This document shows positions 47,240 through 57,783 of a DNA stretch of 64,000 nucleotides, piece after piece. A model generated the notes under the pieces. That model was given only the letters and a program-made list of their open reading frames with translations, did no database searches and was not told the DNA's origin. The translations under genes were made by a program, and so were the position numbers. Positions within the stretch are counted from its first letter, which is position 1, and every line of letters starts with the position of its first letter. The stretch is from contig NZ_QJHK01000005.1 in assembly GCF_003202435.1 (NCBI RefSeq), positions 238,409-302,408 of the forward strand. The letters are read 5' to 3'. Source of the stretch: Flavobacterium cheongpyeongense. GTDB taxonomy: Bacteria; Bacteroidota; Bacteroidia; Flavobacteriales; Flavobacteriaceae.

Positions 47240-49984
47240 TTATATACTCAATAAAAATTTAGGCAAATTTTCTTCTTGTGAGAGGTTTAGCTTCTTTCTT
47301 AGTCGATATCGATGCAATTCTACACCTCTAAAAGAAATGTTCATAAGAGGTGCAATTTCCTTTGAAGCAAGGTTCATTTTAAGGTAAACACACAGTTTGA
47401 TGTCCTTTGGTGTAAGGTTGGGAAATTTCTTGGAGAGGTTAATTATAAATTCATTATGAATCTGGTTCAGATTGGTTTCAAAAGTCTCCCATTCGTGTTT
47501 ATTGACTTCATTGATCTTAATCGCTTTTTTAATTTCACTTTTAAGTTTATTAAAATCTTTTTCAGAATCCAGAATGTTCTGAATATTATCTATCATCTCA
47601 CTTTGTTTGGCTATCGACAAGGATTTTCCGGCAACTTCAGATGATTTAGTTTGGAGTTCTAATTCAAGAATATGTTTTTCATATTCCTGAACATTCAATT
47701 CGTTTTCGGCTTTTAATTCCATTTCCAGAATTTCACGCTGATGTTTTAATTCTTCAGCCTGTAATTTTAATTTTTGAATGTAACGGAGCTTATTCCATTT
47801 ATAATATACAAAAAGGACAACTCCAATTAGCAATAAATAAAGTAAAATCATCCAGACTGAAAAATACCAGGGCTGGGCAACTTTAAAATCAAAATTACAA
47901 ACCTTGTCATAATTAGCACCACTGTGTTTATAAATAACAACAGAATGATCACCACTGCTTAGGTTATTCAGCAAAATCAATCCATCAGAAATGGGTATGA
48001 AACCCTTGCTATCATTGATTTTGTAAAACAAATTAGGTTTACTGGCTCCATAAACTCCAGATATCACATTAATTTTTAGTTCGGTATTATATTTAATTTT
48101 AGCCTCTCTTGACAGCAGCATTTCTTCGCTAAATGCTTCAATTTTTACCTCAGTACTTTTTTTATTATGATATTTGAGAGGAAGAGAAATAAATCCGTCA
48201 TCCAGATTCAGTAAATAATGAGTGTTTGTCCGATAGATCCTCAAATTGTCATTAATGAGCTTTCCTTTGTAATATTTTTCCTGAATGATATTCCATGTAA
48301 ATTTACTCCCTGAAACATAAATATGATATAAAATCCCTTCCTGAAGCACCATAAAATGATTTTCATCTATTGCGACAACATCTGTTATATTTTTAAAATT
48401 GGTATTAAACAATTCATTTTCCTCAAGCTGATTGGTAATTGAATTATAGGTATACCATGAACTATTGATTAGAAACAAAATCTCATTTCTAAATTCAAAA
48501 ATCTTAACCCCAAAATCATTTTCTATGTTACTCTGCTGGGTAATGTTTTCAACCTTTTTAGTCTTAAAACCATTATCATATAAAACACGGTAAAGTCCAC
48601 GATAATTATCGGCAGCAAAAATTTCATTTTTTTTATTTTGGGCTACATACTTTATCGGTTTCGAAATATCGGCGATTTTTTTATATTCTGATAATTTTGA
48701 AATGTCATCATATACTAAAATCCCACTGTACGTTGACTGAAAACAGGTAGTATTGATACTGCTTTTTGATAAATTCCAGCCACCGCTTACATTATTTGTT
48801 TTCATTAAAGAACCATTTTCATAGCAAAAGGTTCCGTCATTATGACCAATGATATATTTATTGTCTGTTTTAGTAATATTCCACGCCTGTCCCTGTGTAT
48901 TAGGCAGCATTTTAAATTGCCCCGAAATAAACTCAAAAACCCCATGATTCGAAGCAATTAAATATCCTTTATTGGTTGTTGCAACAGAATAAACAGAACC
49001 TAAAATCCCGGAATTGTCATAAAAGATAGATATGGGCGAGTTCACTTCTACGTGGGCAATACCGTTATCCAGCCCAAGCCACAAATCATTTTCTTTATCT
49101 ACCCCAATGCTTAAAACTGAGTTGTTCATCAATACATTGTCCCGGCCAATATTTTTATGGGTACCGGTTTTAAAATCATAAATAAAAACACCTCTGTTCC
49201 CTGTACCCAATACCAGTTTTCTGTTTTTTATAAACTTTGCCACGTTAATTGTTGCTGACTTTAGGGTTTCATTTAATGAATTATTCCAGGGTTTTAAATT
49301 GCCGTTTTCAACAATAAAAATTCCTTTTTTCTGAGTAAAGACATAAGTTTTATTCTGATACGTTTCCATGGCATGAACCACGCAGTTTTTAAGGATATCC
49401 CAACCTTTTGGATTAACAATTCGTGAACCGTTCATTTTAAAAACCCCTTTTTTTACCGAAGCAACATAAAGATTCTTGTCGACTACGAAACAGTACGATA
49501 TTAAAAATGGAAATCTGACTTTTTGAATGTGTTTTCCGTTATAAATAAAAACATCATTAAACGACTGAAAATAGATAGATCCGTTAAACCTGAAAATTTT
49601 CCAGATTTCTTCATTGTCTTTTTCGTCAAATAAGCGAAGGTTTTTGGTAAGCGAGACATAGTGCATCTTTCCCTCTTTTCTATACCAATAACCAAACTCT
49701 TTATAAGAACCGGAATAAATTTTATCACCCTCAATACTAATAGAGCGAATGATTGTTTTGTTGGGCAATGTATATTTTTCCCATATTACTCCATCATATC
49801 GCAATAAATAATGATTGTTGGCAAAATACATAGCGTTATCTTTTCCCTGAACAACATTCCAGATCTGATTATCACCCTGATAATTTGATTTGCTGTAATT
49901 TTCTACGAAGGGAAGTAATTCTTGCGATTGAATTTGAGAGGTGATGAAAAAGAAGAAAAGTAATTTTAAATGTATCGATTTCAA
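47240..49984 (-). CDS. Propeller/Y_Y_Y sensor with C-terminal LuxR-type HTH (PUL 2 regulator)
   Basis: Membrane sensor that carries its own DNA-binding domain, with no histidine kinase. Signal peptide (KSIHLKLLFFFFITSQIQSQ), periplasmic beta-propeller (about 25-600), Y_Y_Y-like domain, membrane helix (WMILLYLLLIGVVLFVYY), a coiled coil of about 80 residues rich in Glu/Lys (LKLQAEELKHQREILEMELK), then an HTH with FPNLTPKDIKLCVYLKMNLA and IAPLMNISFRGVELHRYRLR. Start choice: a TTG at 49984 gives a compact signal peptide; another TTG at 50053 would add 23 residues; there is no ATG near. It precedes and probably controls susCD of PUL 2. Confidence 0.85.
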   Translation of the reverse strand: MKSIHLKLLFFFFITSQIQSQELLPFVENYSKSNYQGDNQIWNVVQGKDNAMYFANNHYLLRYDGVIWEKYTLPNKTIIRSISIEGDKIYSGSYKEFGYWYRKEGKMHYVSLTKNLRLFDEKDNEEIWKIFRFNGSIYFQSFNDVFIYNGKHIQKVRFPFLISYCFVVDKNLYVASVKKGVFKMNGSRIVNPKGWDILKNCVVHAMETYQNKTYVFTQKKGIFIVENGNLKPWNNSLNETLKSATINVAKFIKNRKLVLGTGNRGVFIYDFKTGTHKNIGRDNVLMNNSVLSIGVDKENDLWLGLDNGIAHVEVNSPISIFYDNSGILGSVYSVATTNKGYLIASNHGVFEFISGQFKMLPNTQGQAWNITKTDNKYIIGHNDGTFCYENGSLMKTNNVSGGWNLSKSSINTTCFQSTYSGILVYDDISKLSEYKKIADISKPIKYVAQNKKNEIFAADNYRGLYRVLYDNGFKTKKVENITQQSNIENDFGVKIFEFRNEILFLINSSWYTYNSITNQLEENELFNTNFKNITDVVAIDENHFMVLQEGILYHIYVSGSKFTWNIIQEKYYKGKLINDNLRIYRTNTHYLLNLDDGFISLPLKYHNKKSTEVKIEAFSEEMLLSREAKIKYNTELKINVISGVYGASKPNLFYKINDSKGFIPISDGLILLNNLSSGDHSVVIYKHSGANYDKVCNFDFKVAQPWYFSVWMILLYLLLIGVVLFVYYKWNKLRYIQKLKLQAEELKHQREILEMELKAENELNVQEYEKHILELELQTKSSEVAGKSLSIAKQSEMIDNIQNILDSEKDFNKLKSEIKKAIKINEVNKHEWETFETNLNQIHNEFIINLSKKFPNLTPKDIKLCVYLKMNLASKEIAPLMNISFRGVELHRYRLRKKLNLSQEENLPKFLLSI

Positions 49985-50118
49985 AATATTCGGATTTAAA
50001 CTCAAATATACTGACAAATATTTAAATTTTGAGTATAAAAAAACTCCTGTCAACTGTTGAAAGTTGAAGAAGTTAAATCGTGTTCTTGTTTGATAAAAAA
50101 ACGAAATTACGGAAAGAA

Positions 50119-50388
50119 TTATTTGTCAGATTCCATAATAAAGCTAAACGCTTCAATAACATTGTTCGCATATGGGTTTACGGTATTAACAATCAAGGAA
50201 ACATATTCTGATTCTGGAGAATTAGGATATACTAATTTTCCATCATGTTTCTCAACCATCTCCCAAGAATAATTTTTATACCATTTATCGAAAAGCTTGC
50301 TTCTTGCAGCTTGTTTTCCATCACTTTTATCACAAATATATAGTATTGCATTTTTCCGCAAACTTTCCGATTGAGAAATTACTCGTAT
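50119..50388 (-). pseudogene. C-terminal fragment of a small unknown protein
   Basis: An open frame without ATG encodes SESLRKNAILYICDKSDGKQ, AARSKLFDKWYKNYS, EKHDGKLVYPNSPESEYVS and ends ...ESDK. Initiation is possible only at a TTG (50361) in the middle of what looks like a continuous domain. The pattern (KNAILYICDxxDGKQAxRxxLF, short C-terminal helix) resembles a Bacteroidota family of about 150-residue proteins that I cannot name with confidence. The upstream half is absent, so it is most likely a decayed remnant. Confidence 0.45.
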
Positions 50389-50423
50389 TCAACATTTCTA
50401 TTTCTGATCTTCTGAAATAGTGA

Positions 50424-51608
50424 TTAACTCACCAATAACTGATAAACCTGATTGGCAATTTCAAATTCCTCATCAGTTGGAACAACCAGTACCTTTGTTT
50501 TTGAATCCGGTTTACTGATTTCTCTTATTTCTTTAGAACGAATTTGATTTTTTTCATCCTCTATTTCAATTCCAAAATAATCTAAATCTGTACAAACCAG
50601 CTTACGCATATACGAAGAGTTTTCTCCAATCCCTGCCGTAAAAACAATCGCATCCAGGCCATTTAAAGCAGCTGCGTAAGAACCAATAAACTTTTTAATA
50701 CGGTAGGCATTCATCAGCAAAGCCAATTGACAGTCCTTGTTTCCTTTTTCAGCTTCTGATTCAATATCACGCAAATCACTATAACCTGTCAGGCCAAGCA
50801 TTCCGCTTTGTTTAAGCAAAATAGCATTTACCTCATCAGCCGTGTAACCCAGATTTTTTATCAGATAAAAGATGACCGACTGATCGATATCACCTGCTCT
50901 CGTACCCATTATCAGGCCATTGGCAGGTGAAAATCCCATTGTGGTATCGATGCTCTTTCCATCTTTTACTGCAGCCATACTACAGCCATTTCCTAAATGA
51001 ATGGTAATTATTCTGGAGTTGTTTTCTAAATAATTAATCGCTTGTTCAGAAACATATTTATGACTTGTTCCGTGAAAACCGTAAACACGAACTTTATTTT
51101 CTGTCAAAAGATAATTAGGGATTGCATATTTATAAGCCTCAACCGGAATAGTCTGGTGGAAAGCAGTGTCAAAAACGGCTACCTGACGGGCTTCTGAAAA
51201 TATTTCCTCTGCAACATTTATTCCAACCAAATGTGCCGGATTATGTAAAGGAGCCAGTTCTGATAATTCTTTTATTTTAGCTTTGACCTCATCACTGATA
51301 ATGGTCGTATCAGAAAAATAACTTCCTCCATGAACCACACGATGTCCGACTGCTGTAATTTCTGAAGTTGATTTTATAACTCCTTTTTCAGTGTCCAGAA
51401 GCATTTCAGCAACTTTTTGTAACCCCTCTTTATGTGTTGCAACCGGTACAATCGCTTCAATTGAATTTTCGGTAGTTTTAAATGTTACATTTGAAGTTTC
51501 AAGTCCAATCCTGTCAATCATACCTGAACAAATTACTTCGTTTTCCGGCATAACCATGAGCTGGTATTTTATTGATGAGCTTCCTGAGTTTATTATTAGT
51601 ATTTTCAT
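50424..51608 (-). CDS. ackA: Acetate kinase
   Basis: Converts acetyl phosphate and ADP to acetate and ATP (reversible), cytoplasmic. Landmarks: NSGSSSIKYQLM (phosphate-binding N-terminus), GHRVVHGG, AVFDTAFHQTIP, VYGFHGTSHKYVS, IITIHLGNGCSMAAV, DTTMGFSPANGLIMGTRAGD and DAIVFTAGIGENSSYMR. 394 aa is standard. It lies after pta on the same strand; the 114-bp gap holds a palindromic repeat. Overflow acetate production fits fast use of the glycans handled by the nearby PULs. Confidence 0.97.
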   Translation of the reverse strand: MKILIINSGSSSIKYQLMVMPENEVICSGMIDRIGLETSNVTFKTTENSIEAIVPVATHKEGLQKVAEMLLDTEKGVIKSTSEITAVGHRVVHGGSYFSDTTIISDEVKAKIKELSELAPLHNPAHLVGINVAEEIFSEARQVAVFDTAFHQTIPVEAYKYAIPNYLLTENKVRVYGFHGTSHKYVSEQAINYLENNSRIITIHLGNGCSMAAVKDGKSIDTTMGFSPANGLIMGTRAGDIDQSVIFYLIKNLGYTADEVNAILLKQSGMLGLTGYSDLRDIESEAEKGNKDCQLALLMNAYRIKKFIGSYAAALNGLDAIVFTAGIGENSSYMRKLVCTDLDYFGIEIEDEKNQIRSKEIREISKPDSKTKVLVVPTDEEFEIANQVYQLLVS

Positions 51609-51627
51609 TTTTGCTATTTATGATTTT

Positions 51628-51694
51628 GTCATCCTGAGCAGATCCGAAGGCTTATGAACTATCAAATGGCTTAGGCTCCGCTCAGCCTGACATC
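51628..51694. repeat. Palindromic REP-like element between pta and ackA
   Basis: GTCATCCTGAGC at the left pairs with GCTCAGCCTGAC at the right around AGATCCGAAGGC...GGCTTAGGCTCC, itself partly self-complementary. Arms resemble those of the element at 3486-3580. In the pta-ackA transcript it would form a long stem-loop. Confidence 0.65.
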
Positions 51695-51722
51695 GTATTA
51701 AATTTTTAATTTCTCTAATTGA

Positions 51723-53816
51723 TTAAAGTCCCTGAGCCTGAATGGCTGTAATGACCACAGTATTGATAATATCATCTACAGTACAGCCACGGCTTAAATC
51801 GTTTACGGGTTTGTTTAATCCCTGCAGCATTGGCCCTATTGCCAAAGCACCTGTTTCTCTCTGAACGGCTTTATAGGTATTATTTCCGGTATTTAAATCC
51901 GGAAAAATCAGTACACTCGCCTGCCCTGCTACTTCAGAATCCGGCATTTTACTTTTTCCTACGGCACGATCTACTGCTGCGTCATATTGAATAGGGCCTT
52001 CAATCTTTAAATCCGGGCGTTTTTGTTTTACGATTTCGGTTGCGGTACGAACTTTTTCTACTTCATCACCTTTTCCGGATGAACCGGAAGAATACGAAAG
52101 CATGGCGATTTTCGGTTCAATTCCGAAAGCGGAACTTGAGTCTGCTGATGAAATCGCAATTTCCGCCAATTGTTCAGCCGTTGGATTTGGATTAATAGCG
52201 CAATCTCCAAAAACCGAAACCCTGTCTTCTAGGCACATAAAGAACACAGAAGAAACCACAGATGAATTGGGTTTTGTTTTGATGAACTGCAATGCCGGCA
52301 AAATGGTATGTTGCGTTGTATGGGCAGCTCCGGAAACCATTCCGTCAGCGTGGCCTTTATACACCATCATCGTTCCGAAATAAGAAACATCTTCCATTAA
52401 ATCCTTTGCCATTGTGATGCTAACGTTTTTGGCTTTCCGAAGCTCATAATAGGTATTCGCATAATCCTCATAATCCTCAGATTCAATTGGATTAATAATA
52501 TTTACTTTCGAAAAATCAAACGAAATACCGAGTTCTGTAACTTTATTTTCAATTTGTTTTTTTTCTCCAATGATTGAAATATCGACTACATCCATATCCA
52601 ATAATCTTGAAGCCGCAATAATAATTCTGTCATCACCACCTTCCGGAAGTACAATGTGTTTTCGATGCTGCTTAGCTCTTTTAACCATATTGTACTGAAA
52701 CATTTTTGGTGTCATTCCCTCCGGCACAAAAGTAATCAGGCGTTCTGATAAATCATCTATTTGTACATATTTTTCAAAAGTACTTATTGAAGTTTCAATT
52801 TTATGGGTGTTATTAGCGTAAATCTCAGAATTGATAGCACCAATTTTATTGGTAATATGATAGGTTCCGCCATCTACGGCAATAATAGGAACAATGGCTG
52901 AAAGTCCCTCGATAAGTTTTAAAATACTGTTTTCCGGAAGGATATTTCCGGTAAGGATAATTCCTGAAATCGTTGGGTAATTAGCCGATTCGTTGGCCTG
53001 CAAAGCACCAAGAATTATATCAGAACGATCTCCCGGAGTAATCACCAGCGCATTATCATGCAAATGTACCAGATAATTATGCAGTTGCATTGCACCAACA
53101 CTAAAATGTCCAATTTCATTATTAAGATAATTTTCTCCAAACAAAACTTTAGCATCCAGTTCATTGACAATTTCCTGCATCGTCGGATTGTTTAAAGTAG
53201 AAATCAAGGGAATCGTATTAATCAGAACATTGGATGGCAGCGTTTTCTGAAGACTTTTGGTAACCAGCTCAATATTTTCTGGCTGGACTTTATTGGCAAA
53301 AACAGATAAAACCTCTACTTCTTTTACTTTAAAAGAATCGTAAACCAGGTATAAACTATCCAGTAGTTCTTCTAATGTTTTACCAACTCCCGAACCAATA
53401 ATAATGGTTGGAATTCCGAGGTTTTTGGCAATCAAAACATTCAGGTCTAATTCGATGGAAGTCCCTTCACCGGTAAAACTTGTTCCTTCTACCAAAACAA
53501 AGTCAAAACGTTCTTCGAGTTTTTTATATTTTTCAATAATCAGATCCAAAACCTCCCCTATTTTACCCTTATTTTTCTTCTTGATTAACTTGCTTTTCGT
53601 GATCGCATAAGCATCTTCAAACTTAATATCAAGGTTAAAATACGAAAGGACAGTTTCAATGTGATTGTCCTGTTCTCCATCAACAAAATCCTCAATAATA
53701 GGCCGGAAATAACCAACTTTAGCCGTTTTACCAATTAAAATACTCATCAAACCAAGTGTAATAATTGATTTACCACTATTCTGATCACTTGTGGCAATGT
53801 AGATCGCTTTACTCAT
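51723..53816 (-). CDS. pta: Phosphate acetyltransferase
   Basis: Makes acetyl phosphate from acetyl-CoA and phosphate. 697 aa, the long three-part form: N-terminal P-loop/BioD-like domain (IYIATSDQNSGKSIITLGLM), central DRTGG domain (about 210-320) and C-terminal catalytic PTA domain (about 370-697) with HIVLPEGGDDRIIIAASRLL, DGMVSGAAHTTQHTILPALQ, FGIEPKIAMLSYSSGSSGKG and GPIQYDAAVD. Upstream of and co-oriented with ackA. The long form is known to be allosterically regulated in other bacteria. Confidence 0.97.
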   Translation of the reverse strand: MSKAIYIATSDQNSGKSIITLGLMSILIGKTAKVGYFRPIIEDFVDGEQDNHIETVLSYFNLDIKFEDAYAITKSKLIKKKNKGKIGEVLDLIIEKYKKLEERFDFVLVEGTSFTGEGTSIELDLNVLIAKNLGIPTIIIGSGVGKTLEELLDSLYLVYDSFKVKEVEVLSVFANKVQPENIELVTKSLQKTLPSNVLINTIPLISTLNNPTMQEIVNELDAKVLFGENYLNNEIGHFSVGAMQLHNYLVHLHDNALVITPGDRSDIILGALQANESANYPTISGIILTGNILPENSILKLIEGLSAIVPIIAVDGGTYHITNKIGAINSEIYANNTHKIETSISTFEKYVQIDDLSERLITFVPEGMTPKMFQYNMVKRAKQHRKHIVLPEGGDDRIIIAASRLLDMDVVDISIIGEKKQIENKVTELGISFDFSKVNIINPIESEDYEDYANTYYELRKAKNVSITMAKDLMEDVSYFGTMMVYKGHADGMVSGAAHTTQHTILPALQFIKTKPNSSVVSSVFFMCLEDRVSVFGDCAINPNPTAEQLAEIAISSADSSSAFGIEPKIAMLSYSSGSSGKGDEVEKVRTATEIVKQKRPDLKIEGPIQYDAAVDRAVGKSKMPDSEVAGQASVLIFPDLNTGNNTYKAVQRETGALAIGPMLQGLNKPVNDLSRGCTVDDIINTVVITAIQAQGL

Positions 53817-53872
53817 AATTTATATTTTGAAAGTAATAAATGTATTCGATTTGTAATTTTTAATTCTGCCCC

Positions 53873-54943
53873 TTAAAACCAGCGTCTTTTCCTGAAATAG
53901 ATAATTAAGGCTATAACCAATAGAAACATGACTATCATAACAATAAAGTAGCCGTTTCTGGTATGCAATTCGGGCATATTATCAAAGTTCATTCCGTATA
54001 CTCCAACAATAAAAGTAAGCGGAATAAAAACTGCCGAAATAATGGTGAGTGTTTTCATAATCTCGTTCATCTTCCGACTTTGTTCAGAGAAATAAAAGTT
54101 TGAGGCACTTTCCAGTGAACTCATATCCGACTCGATCTGCTCTAAAAGTTCCAGACTTTTTTGGTGCAATCTGATGAAAAAATTAAACGTTTCCTTTTGA
54201 ATCAGATAATTTGTATCATCTTCTTTTATAGTTTTCAAATAATACAACGAATCCCGAAGCGGAATAATCGAACGCTTTAAAAAATTAAAATTATCACGGT
54301 GGTTTTCAATCTTTTCCAGAATAATTGGGTCAGCTCCTTTTTTGGTTAAATCAATTAATTCCTCAATATTCTCTTCTTCGTCTTCAATTGTAATATAAAA
54401 GTTTTCCATTACGGCATCCAATAATAAGTAGAGCAAATAATCGACTTTTTTAGTTCTTACAATTCCTGCATGTGTCCGAATGCGTTCTCGTATATGCGTA
54501 AAGAAATCACTTCGTTTTTCCTGAAAAGAAATCAGAATTCCGTCTTTTAAAATAAAACTAAGCTGTTCAACTTTAAGACCGTCAGAGTATTCTGAAGGCA
54601 AAAGGGATTTAATATTAAAGAATAAAACATCCTGCTGTTCTTCTAGTTTGGTTCTTTTAGTGGTGTTTAAAATATCTGCCAGTAAAAAATCGTCCAGCTT
54701 AAAATGCACCCCAATAGTTTTAATTAAATTGATATCATTTAATCCGTGAATGTTCAGCCAGTTATTTTTGGTATAATCAAAACAGGAATTTAGGGCTAAG
54801 ACCGTAAACTTTTCATATTCAACAATATCGGCATCATTGTAAACAAAAAGCTGCATTTCTGTTTCGTGATCTTTATGGGAGCCTGTATACTCCAGAGTGG
54901 TATGCTGTAGCTTGCGGCCTTCTTTGTATTTTATCTTACGCAT
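53873..54943 (-). CDS. corA: CorA family magnesium/cobalt transporter
   Basis: Inner-membrane divalent cation channel. Long cytoplasmic domain (about 1-290) with mixed alpha/beta N-terminus and long helices, then two C-terminal membrane helices: LTIISAVFIPLTFIVGVYGM followed by the selectivity loop GMNFDNMPEL, and FIVMIVMFLLVIALIIYF, ending in a basic tail (RKRRWF). The ATG at 54943 is preferred over an adjacent upstream TTG. 356 aa is typical. It lies 56 bp upstream of pta on the same strand; functional linkage is not evident. Confidence 0.95.
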   Translation of the reverse strand: MRKIKYKEGRKLQHTTLEYTGSHKDHETEMQLFVYNDADIVEYEKFTVLALNSCFDYTKNNWLNIHGLNDINLIKTIGVHFKLDDFLLADILNTTKRTKLEEQQDVLFFNIKSLLPSEYSDGLKVEQLSFILKDGILISFQEKRSDFFTHIRERIRTHAGIVRTKKVDYLLYLLLDAVMENFYITIEDEEENIEELIDLTKKGADPIILEKIENHRDNFNFLKRSIIPLRDSLYYLKTIKEDDTNYLIQKETFNFFIRLHQKSLELLEQIESDMSSLESASNFYFSEQSRKMNEIMKTLTIISAVFIPLTFIVGVYGMNFDNMPELHTRNGYFIVMIVMFLLVIALIIYFRKRRWF

Positions 54944-55101
54944 CAAAAAAAAATTATTATAGTAATATTACAAAAAAGAATCGGATTGGGAAATGACAAA
55001 TATCATTTTAAAATGAAGATTCTGAATGAGAAATTATAAAAAACCATTACTTTTATAATGACTACTACAGCTAAATTTTGTCATAAAATGAACATTAAAA
55101 A

Positions 55102-55779
55102 ATGAATCACAAAATAAGAATCTCAATTCCAGAGCCTTGTCACGAAAATTGGTTTGAAATGCCCCAAAAAGAAAGAGGCCGTTTTTGTAACAGTTGCCAA
55201 AAAGATGTAATTGATTTTACAGAGTCTACCAATAGGGAAATTGTAATGGCTTTTAATGAAAATGAAAATTTATGCGGAAGATTTAAAACATCACAACTGA
55301 AAAGGGAAATAATTATTCCAAAAGAAAAAAAATCATTTTGGATAATTACTGCTGCATCATTAATTGCATTTTTAGGGGTAGGAACTCAAACTTCAAAAGC
55401 ACAAGGAAAGATACGAATTGAAAAAATAAGTGAAGCAAATCTTTCTGTAGATAATGACGATGAAGAAATAGAAGTTAACGGACAAATTATCATTGATGAT
55501 ATAAATCCAAATTTTGAAGATGTTGAAATTCTCGTTTCTAACAAAAATAAAACATTTCATCCTTCTGCTGACGGTAAATTTTGTTTTATGGCAAACAAAA
55601 AAGATTCACTTATATTTAGTAAAACTGATTTTGGGAATTATAATACTATAGTATATAAATTATCTAAATTTGCTTCTGTAGAATTATATAAAGAAAAAAC
55701 AACTGTATCTTATACTGTTGGTGGTGCTTATGTAGTAAAAAAAAGAAGCCTTTGGCATCGTCTTTTTCATAAAAATTAA
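55102..55779 (+). CDS. Membrane-anchored protein with N-terminal Cys-rich motif, unknown
   Basis: 225 residues. N-terminal cytoplasmic part has ISIPEPCHENWFEM, GRFCNSCQKDVIDFT and NLCGRF, four Cys that could form a zinc ribbon. One membrane helix follows (WIITAASLIAFLGVGTQTS), then a periplasmic region with a carboxypeptidase-regulatory-like beta domain (VNGQIIIDDINPNFEDVEIL, FHPSADGKFCF). The organisation resembles a Bacteroidota-specific protein group of unknown role with a metal-binding cytoplasmic head and a periplasmic beta domain. It stands alone and shares a terminator with dnaK. Confidence 0.7.
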   Translation: MNHKIRISIPEPCHENWFEMPQKERGRFCNSCQKDVIDFTESTNREIVMAFNENENLCGRFKTSQLKREIIIPKEKKSFWIITAASLIAFLGVGTQTSKAQGKIRIEKISEANLSVDNDDEEIEVNGQIIIDDINPNFEDVEILVSNKNKTFHPSADGKFCFMANKKDSLIFSKTDFGNYNTIVYKLSKFASVELYKEKTTVSYTVGGAYVVKKRSLWHRLFHKN

Positions 55780-55788
55780 ATCCTAAAA

Positions 55789-55814
55789 AAACCGAGTCAT
55801 TTCTGACCCGGTTT
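55789..55814. terminator. Bidirectional terminator between the Cys-rich protein gene and dnaK
   Basis: AAACCGAGTCA pairs with TGACCCGGTTT (one mismatch) around TTTC, with an A-run on the left. It lies between convergent genes. Confidence 0.75.
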
Positions 55815-55854
55815 CTATCTTAATACTTACTACTAATTACTTAGTGCAAAAGAA

Positions 55855-57735
55855 TTATTTTACTTCTTCGAATTCAACATCTTCAACATTGTCTCCGGAC
55901 TGCTCTTGTTGTGGAGCAGCTTGTTGCCCTTCACCACCTTGAGCGTACATTGCTTCTGTAGCTGTTTTCCAGGCTGCATTTACATTGTCTAATCCTTTTT
56001 GGATAGCGTCAAGATCCTGAGACTGGTGAGCCATTCTCAATTCAGTTAAAGCATATTCGATAGCTGTTTTTTGATCGTCTGTCAATTTATCACCTAACTC
56101 TTTCAATTGAGATTCAGTTTGGAAAATAGTACTATCAGCTTCGTTTAATTTCTCAGCTCTTTCTTTTGCAATTCTGTCAGCGTCAGCATTAGCTTCAGCA
56201 TCTTTTTTCATTTTTTCGATTTCTTCAGCTGTTAAACCAGAAGAAGCTTCGATACGGATATCGTGAGATTTTCCAGTTCCTTTGTCAGTTGCAGAAACTT
56301 TGATGATACCGTTAGCATCAATATCAAAAGTAACCTCGATTTGAGGAACTCCTCTTGGTGCTGGCGGAATACCGTCTAAGTGGAAACGACCAATCGTTTT
56401 GTTATCAGCAGCCATTGCTCTTTCACCTTGTAATACGTGAATTTCAACAGACGGTTGAGAATCAGCAGCAGTAGAGAATACCTGAGATTTTTTAGTTGGA
56501 ATAGTTGTATTAGACTCGATTAATTTAGTCAATACACCACCCATAGTTTCGATACCCAAAGAAAGAGGTGTTACGTCAAGTAACAATACATCTTTTACAT
56601 CTCCGGATAAAACTCCACCCTGAATAGCAGCTCCAATAGCCACAACCTCATCAGGATTAACACCTTTAGATGCTTTTTTACCAAAGAATTTCTCCACTTC
56701 GTCAGCGATTCTTGGCATACGGGTAGAACCTCCAACAAGAATAACTTCGTCAATATCAGATGTAGATAAACCTGCATCTTTTAATGCTTTAGCAACTGGC
56801 TCCATAGAACGTTTTACTAAAGAATCAGATAATTGCTCAAATTTAGCTCTTGACAATTTTTTCACTAAGTGTTTTGGTCCAGAAGCAGTAGCTGTAACGT
56901 ATGGTAAGTTTACTTCAGTTTCTGCAGAAGAAGACAATTCAATTTTTGCTTTCTCAGCAGCTTCTTTCAAACGTTGTAAAGACATTGGGTCTAAACGTAA
57001 GTCAATACCTTCTTCAGATTTGAATTCGTCAGCCAGCCAGTCAATAATAACCTGGTCAAAATCATCACCACCTAAGTGTGTATCACCATTTGTAGATAAT
57101 ACTTCAAATACACCGTCTCCTAATTCCAGAACAGAGATATCAAAAGTACCTCCACCTAAATCGTAAACAGCAATTTTTTGATCCGTTCCTTTTTTATCCA
57201 ATCCGTAAGCCAATGCAGCAGCAGTTGGCTCGTTGATGATACGCATAACTTTCAAACCAGCAATTTCACCAGCCTCTTTAGTAGCCTGACGCTGAGCATC
57301 GTTAAAGTAAGCAGGAACAGTAATAACCGCTTCAGTTACAGTTTGACCTAAATAGTCTTCAGCAGTTTTTTTCATTTTTTGAAGTGTCATAGCAGACAAC
57401 TCCTGAGCAGTGTATAAACGACCGTCAATATCCACACGTGGTGTATTGTTGTCCCCTTTTACAACACTGTAAGGAACTCTTTTTGCCTCTTCCTGAGTTT
57501 CAGCAAAAGTATGTCCCATAAAACGTTTAATAGAAGCAATCGTTTTTGTAGGATTCGTTACTGCTTGTCTTTTTGCAGGATCACCCACTTTAATTTCTCC
57601 ACCTTCAACAAAAGCGATGATAGATGGTGTAGTTCTTTTTCCCTCTGCGTTAGGAATAACAACTGCTTCGTTACCTTCCATTACAGAAACACAAGAGTTC
57701 GTCGTACCTAAGTCAATTCCGATTATTTTACCCAT
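55855..57735 (-). CDS. dnaK: Chaperone DnaK (Hsp70)
   Basis: ATP-driven chaperone. ATPase domain with [70 protein letters not shown] and [12 protein letters not shown]; substrate-binding domain with [21 protein letters not shown]-terminal lid and EEVK-like end (DVEFEEVK). 626 aa. dnaJ and grpE are not adjacent. A sigma-54-like promoter candidate lies 49 bp upstream. The region just beyond the promoter is where the heptad array and cassette platform begin. Confidence 0.99.
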   Translation of the reverse strand: MGKIIGIDLGTTNSCVSVMEGNEAVVIPNAEGKRTTPSIIAFVEGGEIKVGDPAKRQAVTNPTKTIASIKRFMGHTFAETQEEAKRVPYSVVKGDNNTPRVDIDGRLYTAQELSAMTLQKMKKTAEDYLGQTVTEAVITVPAYFNDAQRQATKEAGEIAGLKVMRIINEPTAAALAYGLDKKGTDQKIAVYDLGGGTFDISVLELGDGVFEVLSTNGDTHLGGDDFDQVIIDWLADEFKSEEGIDLRLDPMSLQRLKEAAEKAKIELSSSAETEVNLPYVTATASGPKHLVKKLSRAKFEQLSDSLVKRSMEPVAKALKDAGLSTSDIDEVILVGGSTRMPRIADEVEKFFGKKASKGVNPDEVVAIGAAIQGGVLSGDVKDVLLLDVTPLSLGIETMGGVLTKLIESNTTIPTKKSQVFSTAADSQPSVEIHVLQGERAMAADNKTIGRFHLDGIPPAPRGVPQIEVTFDIDANGIIKVSATDKGTGKSHDIRIEASSGLTAEEIEKMKKDAEANADADRIAKERAEKLNEADSTIFQTESQLKELGDKLTDDQKTAIEYALTELRMAHQSQDLDAIQKGLDNVNAAWKTATEAMYAQGGEGQQAAPQQEQSGDNVEDVEFEEVK

Positions 57736-57783
57736 TTTTTATATATTTAATTTTGATTTAATTTCAAACTCATGTGGCATAAG

